Positions 34,033-43,031 of a stretch of DNA of 64,000 bases are shown here, one piece after another. The position numbers and the translations under genes are program-made. Source of the DNA: DAOUVR01 sp034430535 (lineage in GTDB: Bacteria > Chloroflexota > Dehalococcoidia > E44-bin15); assembly GCA_964443325.1 (NCBI GenBank), contig CAYUCL010000003.1, positions 100,920-164,919 on the forward strand, written 5' to 3'. The notes under the pieces are model-generated. The model made no database searches, was not told the origin of the DNA, and was given only the letters and a program-made list of their open reading frames with translations. How positions within the stretch are numbered: position 1 is the first letter of the stretch; every line of letters begins with the position of its first letter.

Positions 34033-34116
34033 GCTAACGGCAACGTTAGTTTGGTTGCAGGGCAACCAGGAAGCCAGCAAGCCTACCACCATCGTATTAA
34101 ACATCGACCACCATCC

Positions 34117-34145
34117 TTGCCGTGCCGTTAAAACACTGCTATACT
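34117..34145 (+). promoter_or_regulatory. promoter giving a nearly leaderless gatB mRNA
   Basis: TTGCCG at 34117-34122 (4 of 6), a 17-base spacer and TATACT at 34140-34145 (5 of 6). Nine bases separate the -10 box from the ATG at 34155, and no Shine-Dalgarno sequence is present, so the transcript would have a leader of only a few bases. Confidence 0.55.
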
Positions 34146-34154
34146 ACTTCTAGC

Positions 34155-35615
34155 ATGGATTATGAGACGGTCATCGGTCTGGAGGTTCATTCGCAGCTAC
34201 TGACAGAGAGCAAGATGTTCTGTAGTTGCAGCGCAGACTACATAAATGCTGCCCCTAACACTCATGTTTGCCCCGTTTGCCTGGGCATGCCCGGTGTTCT
34301 ACCTGTAATAAACCAGCAAGCATTGGAATACACAGTAATGACAGCGCTTGCCTTAAACTGTACCATCCCCGAATATACCAAGTTCGACCGAAAGAACTAC
34401 CCTTATCCCGATCTCATGAAAGGCTATCAAATCTCTCAGTATGACACTCCTATAAGCATCGATGGGTGGATGGACATCGAGATTGAAATTGAACAAAAGA
34501 GGATCGAGATCACCCGAGTTCACCTTGAGGAGGACACGGCAAAACTACTTCACCGCCATACGCCAGAGGGGGAGTCTTATAGTCTGATGGATGTCAATCG
34601 TTCTGGTGTGCCTCTTATGGAAATCGTAAGTGAGCCTGATCTACGCTCACCTGAGGAGGCGCGACAATACCTGATCAAGCTGCATACCATCCTCCAGTTT
34701 CTCGGCGTCTCCACCGGGAATATGGAGGACGGTAGCTTCAGGTGTGATGCCAATATAAGTATTCGGCCGCTCGGCAGAACCGATTACGCAGCCAAGGTCG
34801 AAGTTAAGAATATGAACAGCTTCAGAGCTGTTTATCGTGCCCTTGAATACGAGGAGAAGAGGCAGAAAGAGGTACTTGAGGCAGGAGGAACCATCGCTCA
34901 AGAAACCAGAGGCTGGATTGAGGAAAGAGAAGTCACAGTATCGCAGCGGAGCAAAGAGTATGCCCATGACTATCGGTATTTCCCTGAGCCTGATCTCCCT
35001 CCAATGGCGTTCAGCCGTACCTGGGTTGAAGAGCTTAGAGCCAGACTCCCCGAGCTTCCCGATGCTAGGCGCAATAGATTTACACAGCAGTATGGCCTAC
35101 CGGTTTATGATGCCAGCCTACTAACCACCTCTAAAGCGATGGCTGATTACTTCGAAGGCTGCATCAGCCTGATTGAGGGCCCAAATCTTGAAAAGAGAGC
35201 TAAAGCAGTAAGCAACTGGCTTCTCGGCGATTTCACCAGGTTGCTACACTCTACAGGCAACGACATCAGCGACTGCAAGGTAACATCCAAGCATCTGATG
35301 GAGATGCTGGACCTCATCGATCATGGGAGGCTTAGTGGTGCCGCAGCCAAGACAGTCCTTGAAGATATGTTCACTGATGGCAAGCGCGCCAGCGAGATCA
35401 TTGCCGAAAAAGGGCTTACTCAAATAAGCGATACCAAGGAGGTGGCGGACATTATAGCCCAGGTAATTGCCAGCAATGCGCAGGCGGTGGCCGACTTCAA
35501 TAAGGGAAAGGAAAAGGCACTGACCTTTCTGGTAGGGCAGGTGATGAGACAGACAAAGGGGCGGGCCAATGCCTCATTGGTAAATGAACTCTTGAAGGAG
35601 AAACTGGAAGGTTAG
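34155..35615 (+). CDS. gatB: aspartyl/glutamyl-tRNA amidotransferase subunit B
   Basis: 486 residues. GatB binds misacylated Glu-tRNA(Gln) or Asp-tRNA(Asn), phosphorylates the side chain and receives ammonia from GatA. Diagnostic blocks: YETVIGLEVHSQLLTESKMF, NTHVCPVCLGMPGVLPV, KNYPYPDLMKGYQISQYD and DVNRSGVPLMEIVSEPDL, plus the C-terminal helical and YqeY-like domains. ATG at 34155 starts at the family N-terminus; the in-frame extension upstream overlaps the promoter. gatA and gatC are not adjacent. Followed closely by secG. Confidence 0.97.
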   Translation: MDYETVIGLEVHSQLLTESKMFCSCSADYINAAPNTHVCPVCLGMPGVLPVINQQALEYTVMTALALNCTIPEYTKFDRKNYPYPDLMKGYQISQYDTPISIDGWMDIEIEIEQKRIEITRVHLEEDTAKLLHRHTPEGESYSLMDVNRSGVPLMEIVSEPDLRSPEEARQYLIKLHTILQFLGVSTGNMEDGSFRCDANISIRPLGRTDYAAKVEVKNMNSFRAVYRALEYEEKRQKEVLEAGGTIAQETRGWIEEREVTVSQRSKEYAHDYRYFPEPDLPPMAFSRTWVEELRARLPELPDARRNRFTQQYGLPVYDASLLTTSKAMADYFEGCISLIEGPNLEKRAKAVSNWLLGDFTRLLHSTGNDISDCKVTSKHLMEMLDLIDHGRLSGAAAKTVLEDMFTDGKRASEIIAEKGLTQISDTKEVADIIAQVIASNAQAVADFNKGKEKALTFLVGQVMRQTKGRANASLVNELLKEKLEG

Positions 35616-35617
35616 CC

Positions 35618-35839
35618 ATGCTGAGCTATCTCAATATCGCTCAAATCATCATAGCTATAGTCTTGATTGCTGCCATCATGCTCCAGGTGAGGGGGGGCGG
35701 ACTGGGAGGCATCTTCGGCACCCAGACGGGCACGTACCGCACCAAGAGAGGGATAGAGAAAACGCTGTTTCAGATCACCATCATCCTCGCCGTGATCTTT
35801 ATCATCATCGCTATATTCGCTGTTCGTGTTGCCGGTTAG
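35618..35839 (+). CDS. secG: protein translocase subunit SecG
   Basis: 73 residues with two transmembrane helices (residues about 4-23 and 50-70) joined by a glycine-rich loop with GGGLGGIFGTQTGTYRTKRG, the SecG pattern. SecG is the small non-essential subunit of the SecYEG channel. It starts three bases after gatB ends and is followed within five bases by the next gene, so the three are co-transcribed. Confidence 0.95.
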   Translation: MLSYLNIAQIIIAIVLIAAIMLQVRGGGLGGIFGTQTGTYRTKRGIEKTLFQITIILAVIFIIIAIFAVRVAG

Positions 35840-35843
35840 CATT

Positions 35844-36665
35844 ATGGGCGTAATTACACTGACCACTGACTTTGGCCTGCAAGACCCTTATGTGGCAGCG
35901 GCAAAGGGTGTGATCCTCAGTATCAATCCCAAAGTTGATATCATAGACATCAGCCATGCCATTGAGCCACAGAATATCGCTCAGGCTGCCTTTTTATTGA
36001 GCACCACCTATCATTATTTTCCCAAAGGCACCATCCATGTTGCTGTCGTTGATCCCGAGGTGGGCACCGAACGAAAGGCAGTGCTGTTAGTTACGCCATC
36101 AGCCTTCTTTCTTGCTCCAGACAACGGTCTTCTCAGCTACATAATAGACGAAACTCCTCCTGATACCATACAGGTCTTTGCCCTTACAAATCCCCGTTAC
36201 TTGCTTTCAACCGTTAGCGATACCTTTCACTGTCGTGACATCTTTGCTCCCGCAGCCGCCCACCTATCTCGGGGCATTTCACCAGACGAGTTTGGCGAGA
36301 TTATTCACTCAATCTATGCATTTCCCATTTCCCGACCTCAGGTTAGCGAAGACGGAGTGCTTATAGGTCATATCCTTCACATCGACCACTTTGGCAATCT
36401 AATCACCGACATCAAGAAGAACAACCTCCCCAGAGGCAGGATCTTCATTGAGGTTCACGGTCACATCATAGATGATCTGAGCCGGACCTATGCCGATGAA
36501 GATGAAAACGAGCTGCTAGCGCTTATCGGCAGCAGCGGAAATCTGGAAATATCGGTGAGCAATGACAATGCCGCCAGGTTTCTTCAAGCCAAAATGGGCG
36601 ATGACGTAAAGGTGGGGATCAACAAATCATCACTGAGACAGATTAGCAGCAGGGCAGCCGAGTAA
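35844..36665 (+). CDS. SAM hydrolase (SAM:hydroxide adenosyltransferase family, DUF62)
   Basis: 273 residues. N-terminal block GVITLTTDFGLQDPYVAAAKG, then HVAVVDPEVGTERKAVLLV and FLAPDNGLLS are typical of the fluorinase-like family that cleaves SAM with water to adenosine and methionine. The C-terminal part (LHIDHFGNLITDI) is the second conserved domain. The ATG at 35844 follows the secG stop by four bases and has no clear ribosome site, so translation is probably coupled. The bacterial role is not settled. Confidence 0.92.
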   Translation: MGVITLTTDFGLQDPYVAAAKGVILSINPKVDIIDISHAIEPQNIAQAAFLLSTTYHYFPKGTIHVAVVDPEVGTERKAVLLVTPSAFFLAPDNGLLSYIIDETPPDTIQVFALTNPRYLLSTVSDTFHCRDIFAPAAAHLSRGISPDEFGEIIHSIYAFPISRPQVSEDGVLIGHILHIDHFGNLITDIKKNNLPRGRIFIEVHGHIIDDLSRTYADEDENELLALIGSSGNLEISVSNDNAARFLQAKMGDDVKVGINKSSLRQISSRAAE

Positions 36666-36890
36666 TTAGATAAAGCTCAATATAATAATATCCCTAGGGG
36701 GTAGATGCGCCCCCGTCTTCTTTCAAGACTATGATTGCGACAGATGAAGGTTATCGAAGATAGCTTTAGAGAATGAGCCATAATACATCCCTCAAGCAGC
36801 AAGCATTATCCTGTAGTACACTCCTGCGCATTGACCCTAACGTATATGTACATCTGAAGTGCTGCTGGATGCATGTAGCAATCTCCAACA

Positions 36891-37799
36891 ATGAAAAGAG
36901 GTAAGCCTTTGAAGCTTAAGACATGGTTCTTAGAGACCAGGCCGCAGTTTCTGCTTCTTTCCGTGGTATTGGCATTTCTGGGTACATGTATTGCATGGCA
37001 CGATGGTGCCTTTCATCTTGGTTATGCGCTGCTCGCTTTCCTTGGGCTTCTGCTAGCCCACATCAGTGTCAATGTGCTCAACGATTATTTTGATTATAGA
37101 AGTGGGATAGACCTTGAAACAAAAAGAACGCCGTTTAGTGGCGGTAGTGGCATTCTGCCGGCAGCCCTGCTTAAGCCGAGGCAGGTCTTCTGGCTTGGCC
37201 TAGTCTCCTTCCTATTGGCAGCACTAATCGGTGTCTATTTCGTAGTAGCCATAGGTTGGCTCTTACTGCCATTACTTTTAATTGGTGCAGTATGTATACT
37301 TCTTTATACCCCTTTGCTGACTAAACTGGGTTGGCCCGAATGGGCTCCCGGGTTGGGAATGGGGGCGTTGCCGGTTCTGGGGACTTACTTCATTCAGACC
37401 GGTGACTACACCCTGCCAGCGGTAATTGCTGCGATACCCTCTGGCATTCTGGTGCATAACCTGCTTCTGCTGAACGAGTTTCCCGATACCGAGGCTGATA
37501 AGAAGGCCGGTAGAAAAACGCTGCCGATTACTATAGGGAAGGCAAAGGCAGGCATAGTCTATTCAGCGCTGACTGTCGCCGTCTATCTCTGGATAATTGG
37601 TAGTGTTATCGCCGAGCAAATGCCGGTCTTCACATTGATAGCGTTATTGACGCTCCCCTTCGCCATAAAGGCGATTCGGGGTGCCTTAAAGCCACAGGAA
37701 ATGGCCAAGCTGATACCAGCGATGGCAAATAATGTCCTGGTTATCCTGCTAACCCAGTTGCTGTTGGGCATTGGCTATCTTCTGGCACATATTATATGA
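36891..37799 (+). CDS. UbiA-family prenyltransferase
   Basis: 302 residues, about eight to nine transmembrane helices. The two aspartate-rich diphosphate motifs are NVLNDYFDYRSGID (about residue 63) and NEFPDTEADKKAGRKTL (about 198). It resembles MenA-type 1,4-dihydroxy-2-naphthoate prenyltransferases most, which attach an isoprenoid tail in menaquinone synthesis, but the aromatic acceptor is not fixed by sequence and no other men gene is here. A B12-type radical SAM gene follows after 49 bases on the same strand, suggesting a shared pathway. Confidence 0.9.
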   Translation: MKRGKPLKLKTWFLETRPQFLLLSVVLAFLGTCIAWHDGAFHLGYALLAFLGLLLAHISVNVLNDYFDYRSGIDLETKRTPFSGGSGILPAALLKPRQVFWLGLVSFLLAALIGVYFVVAIGWLLLPLLLIGAVCILLYTPLLTKLGWPEWAPGLGMGALPVLGTYFIQTGDYTLPAVIAAIPSGILVHNLLLLNEFPDTEADKKAGRKTLPITIGKAKAGIVYSALTVAVYLWIIGSVIAEQMPVFTLIALLTLPFAIKAIRGALKPQEMAKLIPAMANNVLVILLTQLLLGIGYLLAHII

Positions 37800-37848
37800 T
37801 CAAGAATTATAGTATTAGCTGTGACTAGTTTCCGTTGAGGTGATAGGT

Positions 37849-39555
37849 ATGTCTGTTGATCTGGTTTTATTGCATCCGCCAAGTGTGTACGATTTTCGGC
37901 AAAAAACCATCCTTTACGGACCGGTTGGCGACCTTATTCCGCCATCCCCTGTTTTCGAGATGTACCCAATAGGCTTTACCAGCATTGCCGAATACCTGAA
38001 GCGCTCCGGCTATCAGGTGCGCATTATCAACCTTGCGGTGCGGATGCTGAATGATAGAAGCTTCAACGCTGAGGCAGTGATAAAGCGCCTTAGGTCACCA
38101 GTTTTTGGCATCGATTTGCACTGGCTGGTCCATTCTCATGGTGCGATTGAGCTGGCGCAATTGGTGAAACGGCACCATCCCAATGCCAAGGTCGTGGTAG
38201 GGGGATTTTCCGCTTCTTACTACTATCAGGAGCTAATGGAGTACCCTGAGATAGACTATGTAATGAGAGGTGACTCGACTGAGGAGCCTTTGCGACAGTT
38301 AATGGACTGCATAAAGATGGGGGCAGAGCCAGAGGCAGTTCCCAATCTTGTCTGGCGAGATAGCCAGGGCAGAACCCGAGAAAATCCCTTTTCCCATGTT
38401 CCTGCTGACCTTAGTGAGGTAATGGTCAACCATTATTCCAATGTTGTTCGCTCGGTGATTAGATACCGTGATCTTGCCAGCTATGTTCCGTTTAGCAACT
38501 GGGCAAAATATCCAATTACCGCTGTGTTTACCTGCCGTGGTTGCACCCAAAATTGTGCCATTTGTGGTGGTTCTTCTTCAGCCTTCCGCCAGTTCTATAA
38601 TCGAGATAGGACTGTTTTTCGCTCCCCTCAATCGGTGGTTGAAGATGTAAGACAAATCGAGCGTTTCAGCAGTGGCCCCATCTTCATCCTCGGTGACCTG
38701 CAGCAAGCGGGCAATAACTATGCTTATGAGGTTTTGAAATTGCTCCATATGAATAAGGCGAAGAATCAATTCATCCTAGAGCTATTCTCCCCAGCGCCAA
38801 CGGAGCTTCTAACCCAGATGGGTCTATCCTGTCCTAAATTCTGCTTGGAGATTTCTCCTGAATCTCACGACCCTGAGGTGAGAAAGGCTGCTGGCAGACA
38901 CTATTCCAATGCAGAGCTGGAGCGAACGTTGAGCGATGCCCTTGATGCCGATTGCGGGCGATTAGACATCTTCTTTATGATCGGGCTGCCGAGGCAGACC
39001 CAGCAATCGGTAATGGATACCATTGACTATTGCGACTATTTATTCCAGAAATTTAGGGGAGATAAGCGGCTTTCCCTTTTCATTGCCCCACTATCACCCT
39101 TCCTTGATCCTGGTAGTCTCGCCTTCGAGCAACCAGAGCGCTACGGTTACCACATCCGGTTTCGCACGCTTAAGGAGCATCGCCAGGCGCTACTTTCACC
39201 AAGCTGGAAATACTCCCTGAACTACGAAACGGAATGGATGACCCGCCACCAAATTGCTGACGCTGCCTACGAAGCCATACTGCGCCTTAACCGTTTGAAA
39301 GCTAAGTATGGCATTATCTCGAAACAACTGGCAGAGGCTGGAGAACGACGCATTACAGCGGCTCGGGAGATGATGCAATGCATGGACGATATGCTGGCTT
39401 GCGGTAACCTTGAGGAGGAACTGCCTCACTTGAAACCAAGAATAGACGAGATAAATATGTTTCCAGTGAGTGAAAAGGCACAGTTGGAACTACCTGTGGG
39501 GCGCATTAAGCTAAAACCCTGGCGCACTATATGGTCACTGGCGACTGGGCGATGA
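37849..39555 (+). CDS. B12-binding-domain radical SAM protein
   Basis: 568 residues. An N-terminal cobalamin-binding-like Rossmann domain (about 1-150: LVLLHPPSVYDF, VVVGGFSASYY) is followed by a radical SAM core with the cluster motif CTQNCAIC (CxxxCxxC, about residue 230). Later blocks (FCLEISPESHDPEVRKAAGR, IFFMIGLPRQTQQSV) match the B12-dependent radical SAM methylase and related groups. The start ATG at 37849 follows GAGGTG at six bases. It lies just after a UbiA prenyltransferase and may modify a prenylated or polyketide-like product; substrate unknown. Confidence 0.9.
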   Translation: MSVDLVLLHPPSVYDFRQKTILYGPVGDLIPPSPVFEMYPIGFTSIAEYLKRSGYQVRIINLAVRMLNDRSFNAEAVIKRLRSPVFGIDLHWLVHSHGAIELAQLVKRHHPNAKVVVGGFSASYYYQELMEYPEIDYVMRGDSTEEPLRQLMDCIKMGAEPEAVPNLVWRDSQGRTRENPFSHVPADLSEVMVNHYSNVVRSVIRYRDLASYVPFSNWAKYPITAVFTCRGCTQNCAICGGSSSAFRQFYNRDRTVFRSPQSVVEDVRQIERFSSGPIFILGDLQQAGNNYAYEVLKLLHMNKAKNQFILELFSPAPTELLTQMGLSCPKFCLEISPESHDPEVRKAAGRHYSNAELERTLSDALDADCGRLDIFFMIGLPRQTQQSVMDTIDYCDYLFQKFRGDKRLSLFIAPLSPFLDPGSLAFEQPERYGYHIRFRTLKEHRQALLSPSWKYSLNYETEWMTRHQIADAAYEAILRLNRLKAKYGIISKQLAEAGERRITAAREMMQCMDDMLACGNLEEELPHLKPRIDEINMFPVSEKAQLELPVGRIKLKPWRTIWSLATGR

Positions 39556-39870
39556 TTATTCCACCACCACTGCTGTACCATAGACCAGGATCTCTGCAGC
39601 ACCGCTCATCACCATCGAGGTCATGAGCCTGGTATCCAAGACGGCATTGGCACCCATCCCTTCCGCCTGCTCCACCATCCGGTGAATAGCCTCTTCCCTA
39701 GCCTCAGCCAAAAGTTTGGTGTATTCACTGATTTCCCCGCCGACTATACTGCGAAATCCGGCAGTCAAATCTCTTCCTAAATGTCTTGCCCTGATAGTGC
39801 TGCCTTTCACCATGCCCAGGGTTTTAGTAAGCTTCTTCCCCTCTATGTGGTCTGAAGTTACAACGATCAA
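39556..39870 (-). CDS. YbjQ/UPF0145 family protein
   Basis: 104 residues of the YbjQ family (heavy-metal-binding-domain-like, pentameric in structures). Typical features: the short conserved core VKGSTIRARHLGRDL, the helix EAREEAIHRMVEQAEGMGANAV and the strand-rich C-terminus ending in YGTAVVVE. Function is uncertain. The start TTG at 39870 overlaps the stop of the upstream small membrane-protein gene by four bases. It ends directly against the stop codon of the convergent radical SAM gene. Confidence 0.9.
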   Translation of the reverse strand: MIVVTSDHIEGKKLTKTLGMVKGSTIRARHLGRDLTAGFRSIVGGEISEYTKLLAEAREEAIHRMVEQAEGMGANAVLDTRLMTSMVMSGAAEILVYGTAVVVE

Positions 39871-40097
39871 TGTTTGACTTTCTTTATATGTTTCGGTTCC
39901 TTTTTCTTACTCCGGAAGCGATCTATGACAACATATTCCAGGAGCCCGACAAAGCCTACAATAATAAGCCCCATCAATACCTTCCACCATATGTAGACAT
40001 CGGGGCGGTCAAGAAAAAAGGCCTTTAACGCATAACCTATAAGCACCACTACACCGACTCCAATCAATATCCAGCATACATATTGCCATAGTTTCAT
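39867..40097 (-). CDS. small two-helix membrane protein
   Basis: 76 residues with two hydrophobic helices (about 5-27 and 34-57) and a lysine-rich C-terminal tail. The start ATG at 40097 follows AGGAGG at seven bases. It is four bases after the cysS stop and overlaps the YbjQ gene start, so it belongs to the end of the yacL-ispD-ispF-cysS operon. I do not recognise the family; pairing with YbjQ suggests a membrane partner. Confidence 0.78.
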   Translation of the reverse strand: MKLWQYVCWILIGVGVVVLIGYALKAFFLDRPDVYIWWKVLMGLIIVGFVGLLEYVVIDRFRSKKKEPKHIKKVKH

Positions 40098-40101
40098 AAT
40101 C

Positions 40102-41625
40102 TTACCTCCTGTACCTCCAGATAGTCCCCTTATCGGTATCCTCAAGTATTATACCAAGTTCTGCAAGATTTTGTCTAATTTTATCAGAAAAGTCAAATTT
40201 TTTGCAAGCCCTCAGTTTTTCTCTGGTTTCCACCAACAATGAGATTATGGCTTCGGCGCCTGCCTGGGACATCTGCTCAACGACAGTCCCACCGGTCCCA
40301 AAGACCTCCGCTGCCAAGTCTGGAGCGACACTGCTCAACTTGGCATGGACTTCATTCAATAGCTGCGTGAAAGGCTCAACGTCAAGATGGACTTCTGCCT
40401 CCTGCAAGGTCAAGCCCAGCACACTAGCGAGCTCGTTGAGCATTCTCTGAGCCTCATCTATAGCTGAGCCCTCCTCGGCAGCTCGATTCATCTCCCTCGC
40501 CAGATCGAAGAGAGCGGCGATGGCCTGAGCAGTATTGAAATCGTCATCCATCGCCTCCATGAACCTTTCACGATATGGCGCAACCTCAACCGCCATCCCC
40601 GATGAGTCAGGGCTCTCCCGATGCGCCGCAAGGCATAGCCTTTCCAACCCTTTCCCCGCTGCTTCCAGCCCCTCCTCACTATAGGTGATAGGGCTTCGAT
40701 AATGGGAGCTCAACACGAAAAGCCGTAAAGCATCAGCACTCCAGCGCTCAAGAGCCTCTTTAACAGTGATCAAATTGCCCAGTGATTTGCTCATCTTCTC
40801 TTCGCCAAGCTGCACCAGCCCATTATGCAGCCAGTACTTAGCAAAGGGAGCAGAGCCGGTAAATGCCTCCGATTGAGCGATCTCGTTCTCATGATGAGGG
40901 AAAACGAGATCTTGCCCTCCACCGTGAATATCAACGGTATCGCCCAGGTATTTCAAGCACATAGCGCTACACTCAATATGCCAGCCAGGTCTTCCCAGCC
41001 CCCAGGGGCTTTCCCAAGAAGGCTCACCAGGTTTAGCCCCCTTCCACAGAGTGAAGTCCAAAAGACTTTCTTTGTCCTCCTGTGGTTTCTCACCCTCTTC
41101 ACCTGCCCGCCGCTCCTCGCTGTCGCCAGCATCAATGTAGCACTTTTGCCATGAGCCAGGCCGTCCACTGAGTTTTCCATACTGCGGAAAGCTTGCCACT
41201 CGAAAATAAACATCGCTTCCAGCCTGATAAGCATGCCCCTTTTCGATTAATCCTTCGACTACCTCGATAATTTTAGGGACCTCCTCCGTAGCCCTAGGAT
41301 AAATGGCTGCCCTCTTTACATTCAACGCATCCATATCAACAAAGTACTGGGTGATGAATCCCTCGGCAAGCTCCCTGGCTGAAACCCCCAGTTGATTTGA
41401 GCGAGCTATAATCTTGTCATCGACATCGGTGAAGTTCTGTACATACTTCACCCTATAGCCACGAAACTCGAGATAGCGCCTGATGACATCAAAAACGATA
41501 TAGCTCATGGCATGCCCAATGTGACACTCACTATAGGGCGTAACCCCGCAAACGTACATCTTTATCGGGTCGCCCTCAGGCACAAACTCCTCTTTTCGAC
41601 CCGAAAGGGTGTTGAAGACTCTCAT
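40102..41625 (-). CDS. cysS: cysteinyl-tRNA synthetase
   Basis: 507 residues, class I synthetase. The HIGH signature is HIGH in YSECHIGHAMSYIVFDV and the KMSKS loop is GEEKMSKSLGN. Zinc ligands are expected at Cys26 (YVCGVTPY), the Cys in WHIECSAM and the HHENE block. An insertion rich in Glu and Lys (about residues 168-190) interrupts the catalytic domain. It begins one base after ispF stops, in the conserved order yacL-ispD-ispF-cysS. Confidence 0.97.
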   Translation of the reverse strand: MRVFNTLSGRKEEFVPEGDPIKMYVCGVTPYSECHIGHAMSYIVFDVIRRYLEFRGYRVKYVQNFTDVDDKIIARSNQLGVSARELAEGFITQYFVDMDALNVKRAAIYPRATEEVPKIIEVVEGLIEKGHAYQAGSDVYFRVASFPQYGKLSGRPGSWQKCYIDAGDSEERRAGEEGEKPQEDKESLLDFTLWKGAKPGEPSWESPWGLGRPGWHIECSAMCLKYLGDTVDIHGGGQDLVFPHHENEIAQSEAFTGSAPFAKYWLHNGLVQLGEEKMSKSLGNLITVKEALERWSADALRLFVLSSHYRSPITYSEEGLEAAGKGLERLCLAAHRESPDSSGMAVEVAPYRERFMEAMDDDFNTAQAIAALFDLAREMNRAAEEGSAIDEAQRMLNELASVLGLTLQEAEVHLDVEPFTQLLNEVHAKLSSVAPDLAAEVFGTGGTVVEQMSQAGAEAIISLLVETREKLRACKKFDFSDKIRQNLAELGIILEDTDKGTIWRYRR

Positions 41626-41626
41626 T

Positions 41627-42100
41627 CTACCGCCTTTCGATCAAAGCTACCGCATGGGCAGCGATGCCTTCTCCTCTGCCTAAAAAGCCAAGCGTCGCCG
41701 AGGTAGTCGCCTTAACCGAAACCTGCTCTTTGGCGATGTCTAGGGCATCGCTGATATTGCGCCGCATTTCATCGATGTGGGCAGACAGCTTAGGCTCTTC
41801 GGCAATAATCGTGGCATCGATGTTTCCTACAACAAAGCCCTGAACATGAATCATATCTCGAACACGCTTTAGAAGCAATATGCTGGAGATACCTTCATAC
41901 TGAGGATCAGTATCGGGAAAGTGGGTGCCAATGTCCTCCAAAGCGGCGGCGCCCAATAGGGCATCGATAACGGCATGCACTAATACATCGGCATCGCTGT
42001 GGCCCAACAGACCACGCTCAAAGGGTACCTTCACTCCCCCAAGAACAAGGGGACGCCCCTCAACTAAAGCATGGACATCATATCCAATTCCAATACGCAT
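41627..42100 (-). CDS. ispF: 2-C-methyl-D-erythritol 2,4-cyclodiphosphate synthase
   Basis: 157 residues. IspF makes the cyclic diphosphate of the non-mevalonate isoprenoid pathway. Diagnostic: GIGYDVHALVEGRPLVLGG (zinc-binding Asp and His), GLLGHSDADVLVHAVIDALLGA (second His) and a FPDTDPQYEG block. Full-length trimeric enzyme. It is in the same minus-strand run as ispD but separated from it by 247 bases that contain repeat debris. Confidence 0.97.
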   Translation of the reverse strand: MRIGIGYDVHALVEGRPLVLGGVKVPFERGLLGHSDADVLVHAVIDALLGAAALEDIGTHFPDTDPQYEGISSILLLKRVRDMIHVQGFVVGNIDATIIAEEPKLSAHIDEMRRNISDALDIAKEQVSVKATTSATLGFLGRGEGIAAHAVALIERR

Positions 42101-42129
42101 TCTTCGTACTTTTCTTTAAAAATATATCC

Positions 42130-42176
42130 GCTTCCGTCCTCCCTGATCTTGTCGAAGGGCTCGCCACTAACGGTAT
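42130..42176. repeat. decayed copy of the 54.5-kb interspersed repeat
   Basis: CTTGTCGAAGGGCTC followed by a CCAC-AACGGTATCT segment matches, with a few substitutions, the right half of the repeat at 54519-54600, and some similarity continues into the flank (CCTATTT, CATGATTC, CAATTGC). It lies between ispD and ispF and appears truncated. Confidence 0.6.
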
Positions 42177-42347
42177 CTAGCATAACCTATTTGCAACCTG
42201 CTTTGCAGCCATGATTCGTTTGTTGGCGGTCGCCTAAATGTGTTTGTCCCTGTTGACTGTGCAATTGCGCATGAATGCCCACCGCTACATATTCACCAAA
42301 GGCCCCTTTCCATTCGCAAGGCAAAAAGGGAGCAAGAAATCGATTTC

Positions 42348-43028
42348 CTAGCCTCGTTGCCTGCTTTTTAGGATAGCCTCTGCTAACAAGAGGTCATCCG
42401 GGGTTGTCACCTTAATATTGGCATCAGAACCTGGGTAGACCTTAACCTGATAATTTAGATTTTCAACCAGAGTAGCATCGTCTGTGGCGTAACCCTGAGC
42501 TTTTTGATAGGCTTCATTTATTATGTCAACCCGAAACACCTGAGGAGTCTGGGCAGCCCAAAGGCCCTGGCGAGGTGGCGTCTCCTCGACGAAGGAGCCT
42601 GGAGAAACAACCTTGATAGTATCAGCAACCGGTATAGCAGCAATAGCAGCGCCACACTGGCTAGCCTCCTTAATCCCTGCTTCAATTAAATCTACACTGA
42701 TGCAAGGGCGAGCTCCGTCATGTATCACCACCCATTGGCAGCCAGAGAGGTTCTTAAGCCCCTCTTTCACCGAATCCTGTCGTCGAGCCCCGCCTCGGCA
42801 CACTACACCCACCTTAGACCAGTGATACTCCTCCACCAGTCTCCTCCCCACAGTAAGATTATCCTCGCTTAATACAATAACCACCTGATCAATAGAGGAA
42901 CAATTTTGAAAGACATCAACTGCATGAGCGAGGAGGGGCTTGCCGGCTATTTTGGCGAAGACCTTATCTACCCCTCTCATTCGCCTACTTTTACCAGCGG
43001 CAACAATGACGGCACCAACCTTACCCAT
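42348..43028 (-). CDS. ispD: 2-C-methyl-D-erythritol 4-phosphate cytidylyltransferase
   Basis: 226 residues. Nucleotidyltransferase loop GAVIVAAGKSRRMRGVDKVF at the N-terminus, then WVVIHDGARPCIS with the metal-binding Asp, and PVADTIKVV. It makes CDP-methylerythritol in the MEP pathway. The start ATG lies three bases after the yacL stop. Together with ispF it shows that isoprenoids are made by the MEP route. Confidence 0.97.
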   Translation of the reverse strand: MGKVGAVIVAAGKSRRMRGVDKVFAKIAGKPLLAHAVDVFQNCSSIDQVVIVLSEDNLTVGRRLVEEYHWSKVGVVCRGGARRQDSVKEGLKNLSGCQWVVIHDGARPCISVDLIEAGIKEASQCGAAIAAIPVADTIKVVSPGSFVEETPPRQGLWAAQTPQVFRVDIINEAYQKAQGYATDDATLVENLNYQVKVYPGSDANIKVTTPDDLLLAEAILKSRQRG

Positions 43029-43031
43029 TCG

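Noticed and set aside
33766..34104. Minus-strand open frame before gatB
   Set aside because: Overlaps a plus-strand membrane-protein-like frame that has a better start, and has no recognisable motif.
36697..36714. G5/C5 hairpin as terminator of the gatB-secG unit
   Set aside because: Only five pairs with an eight-base loop and no clean T-run.
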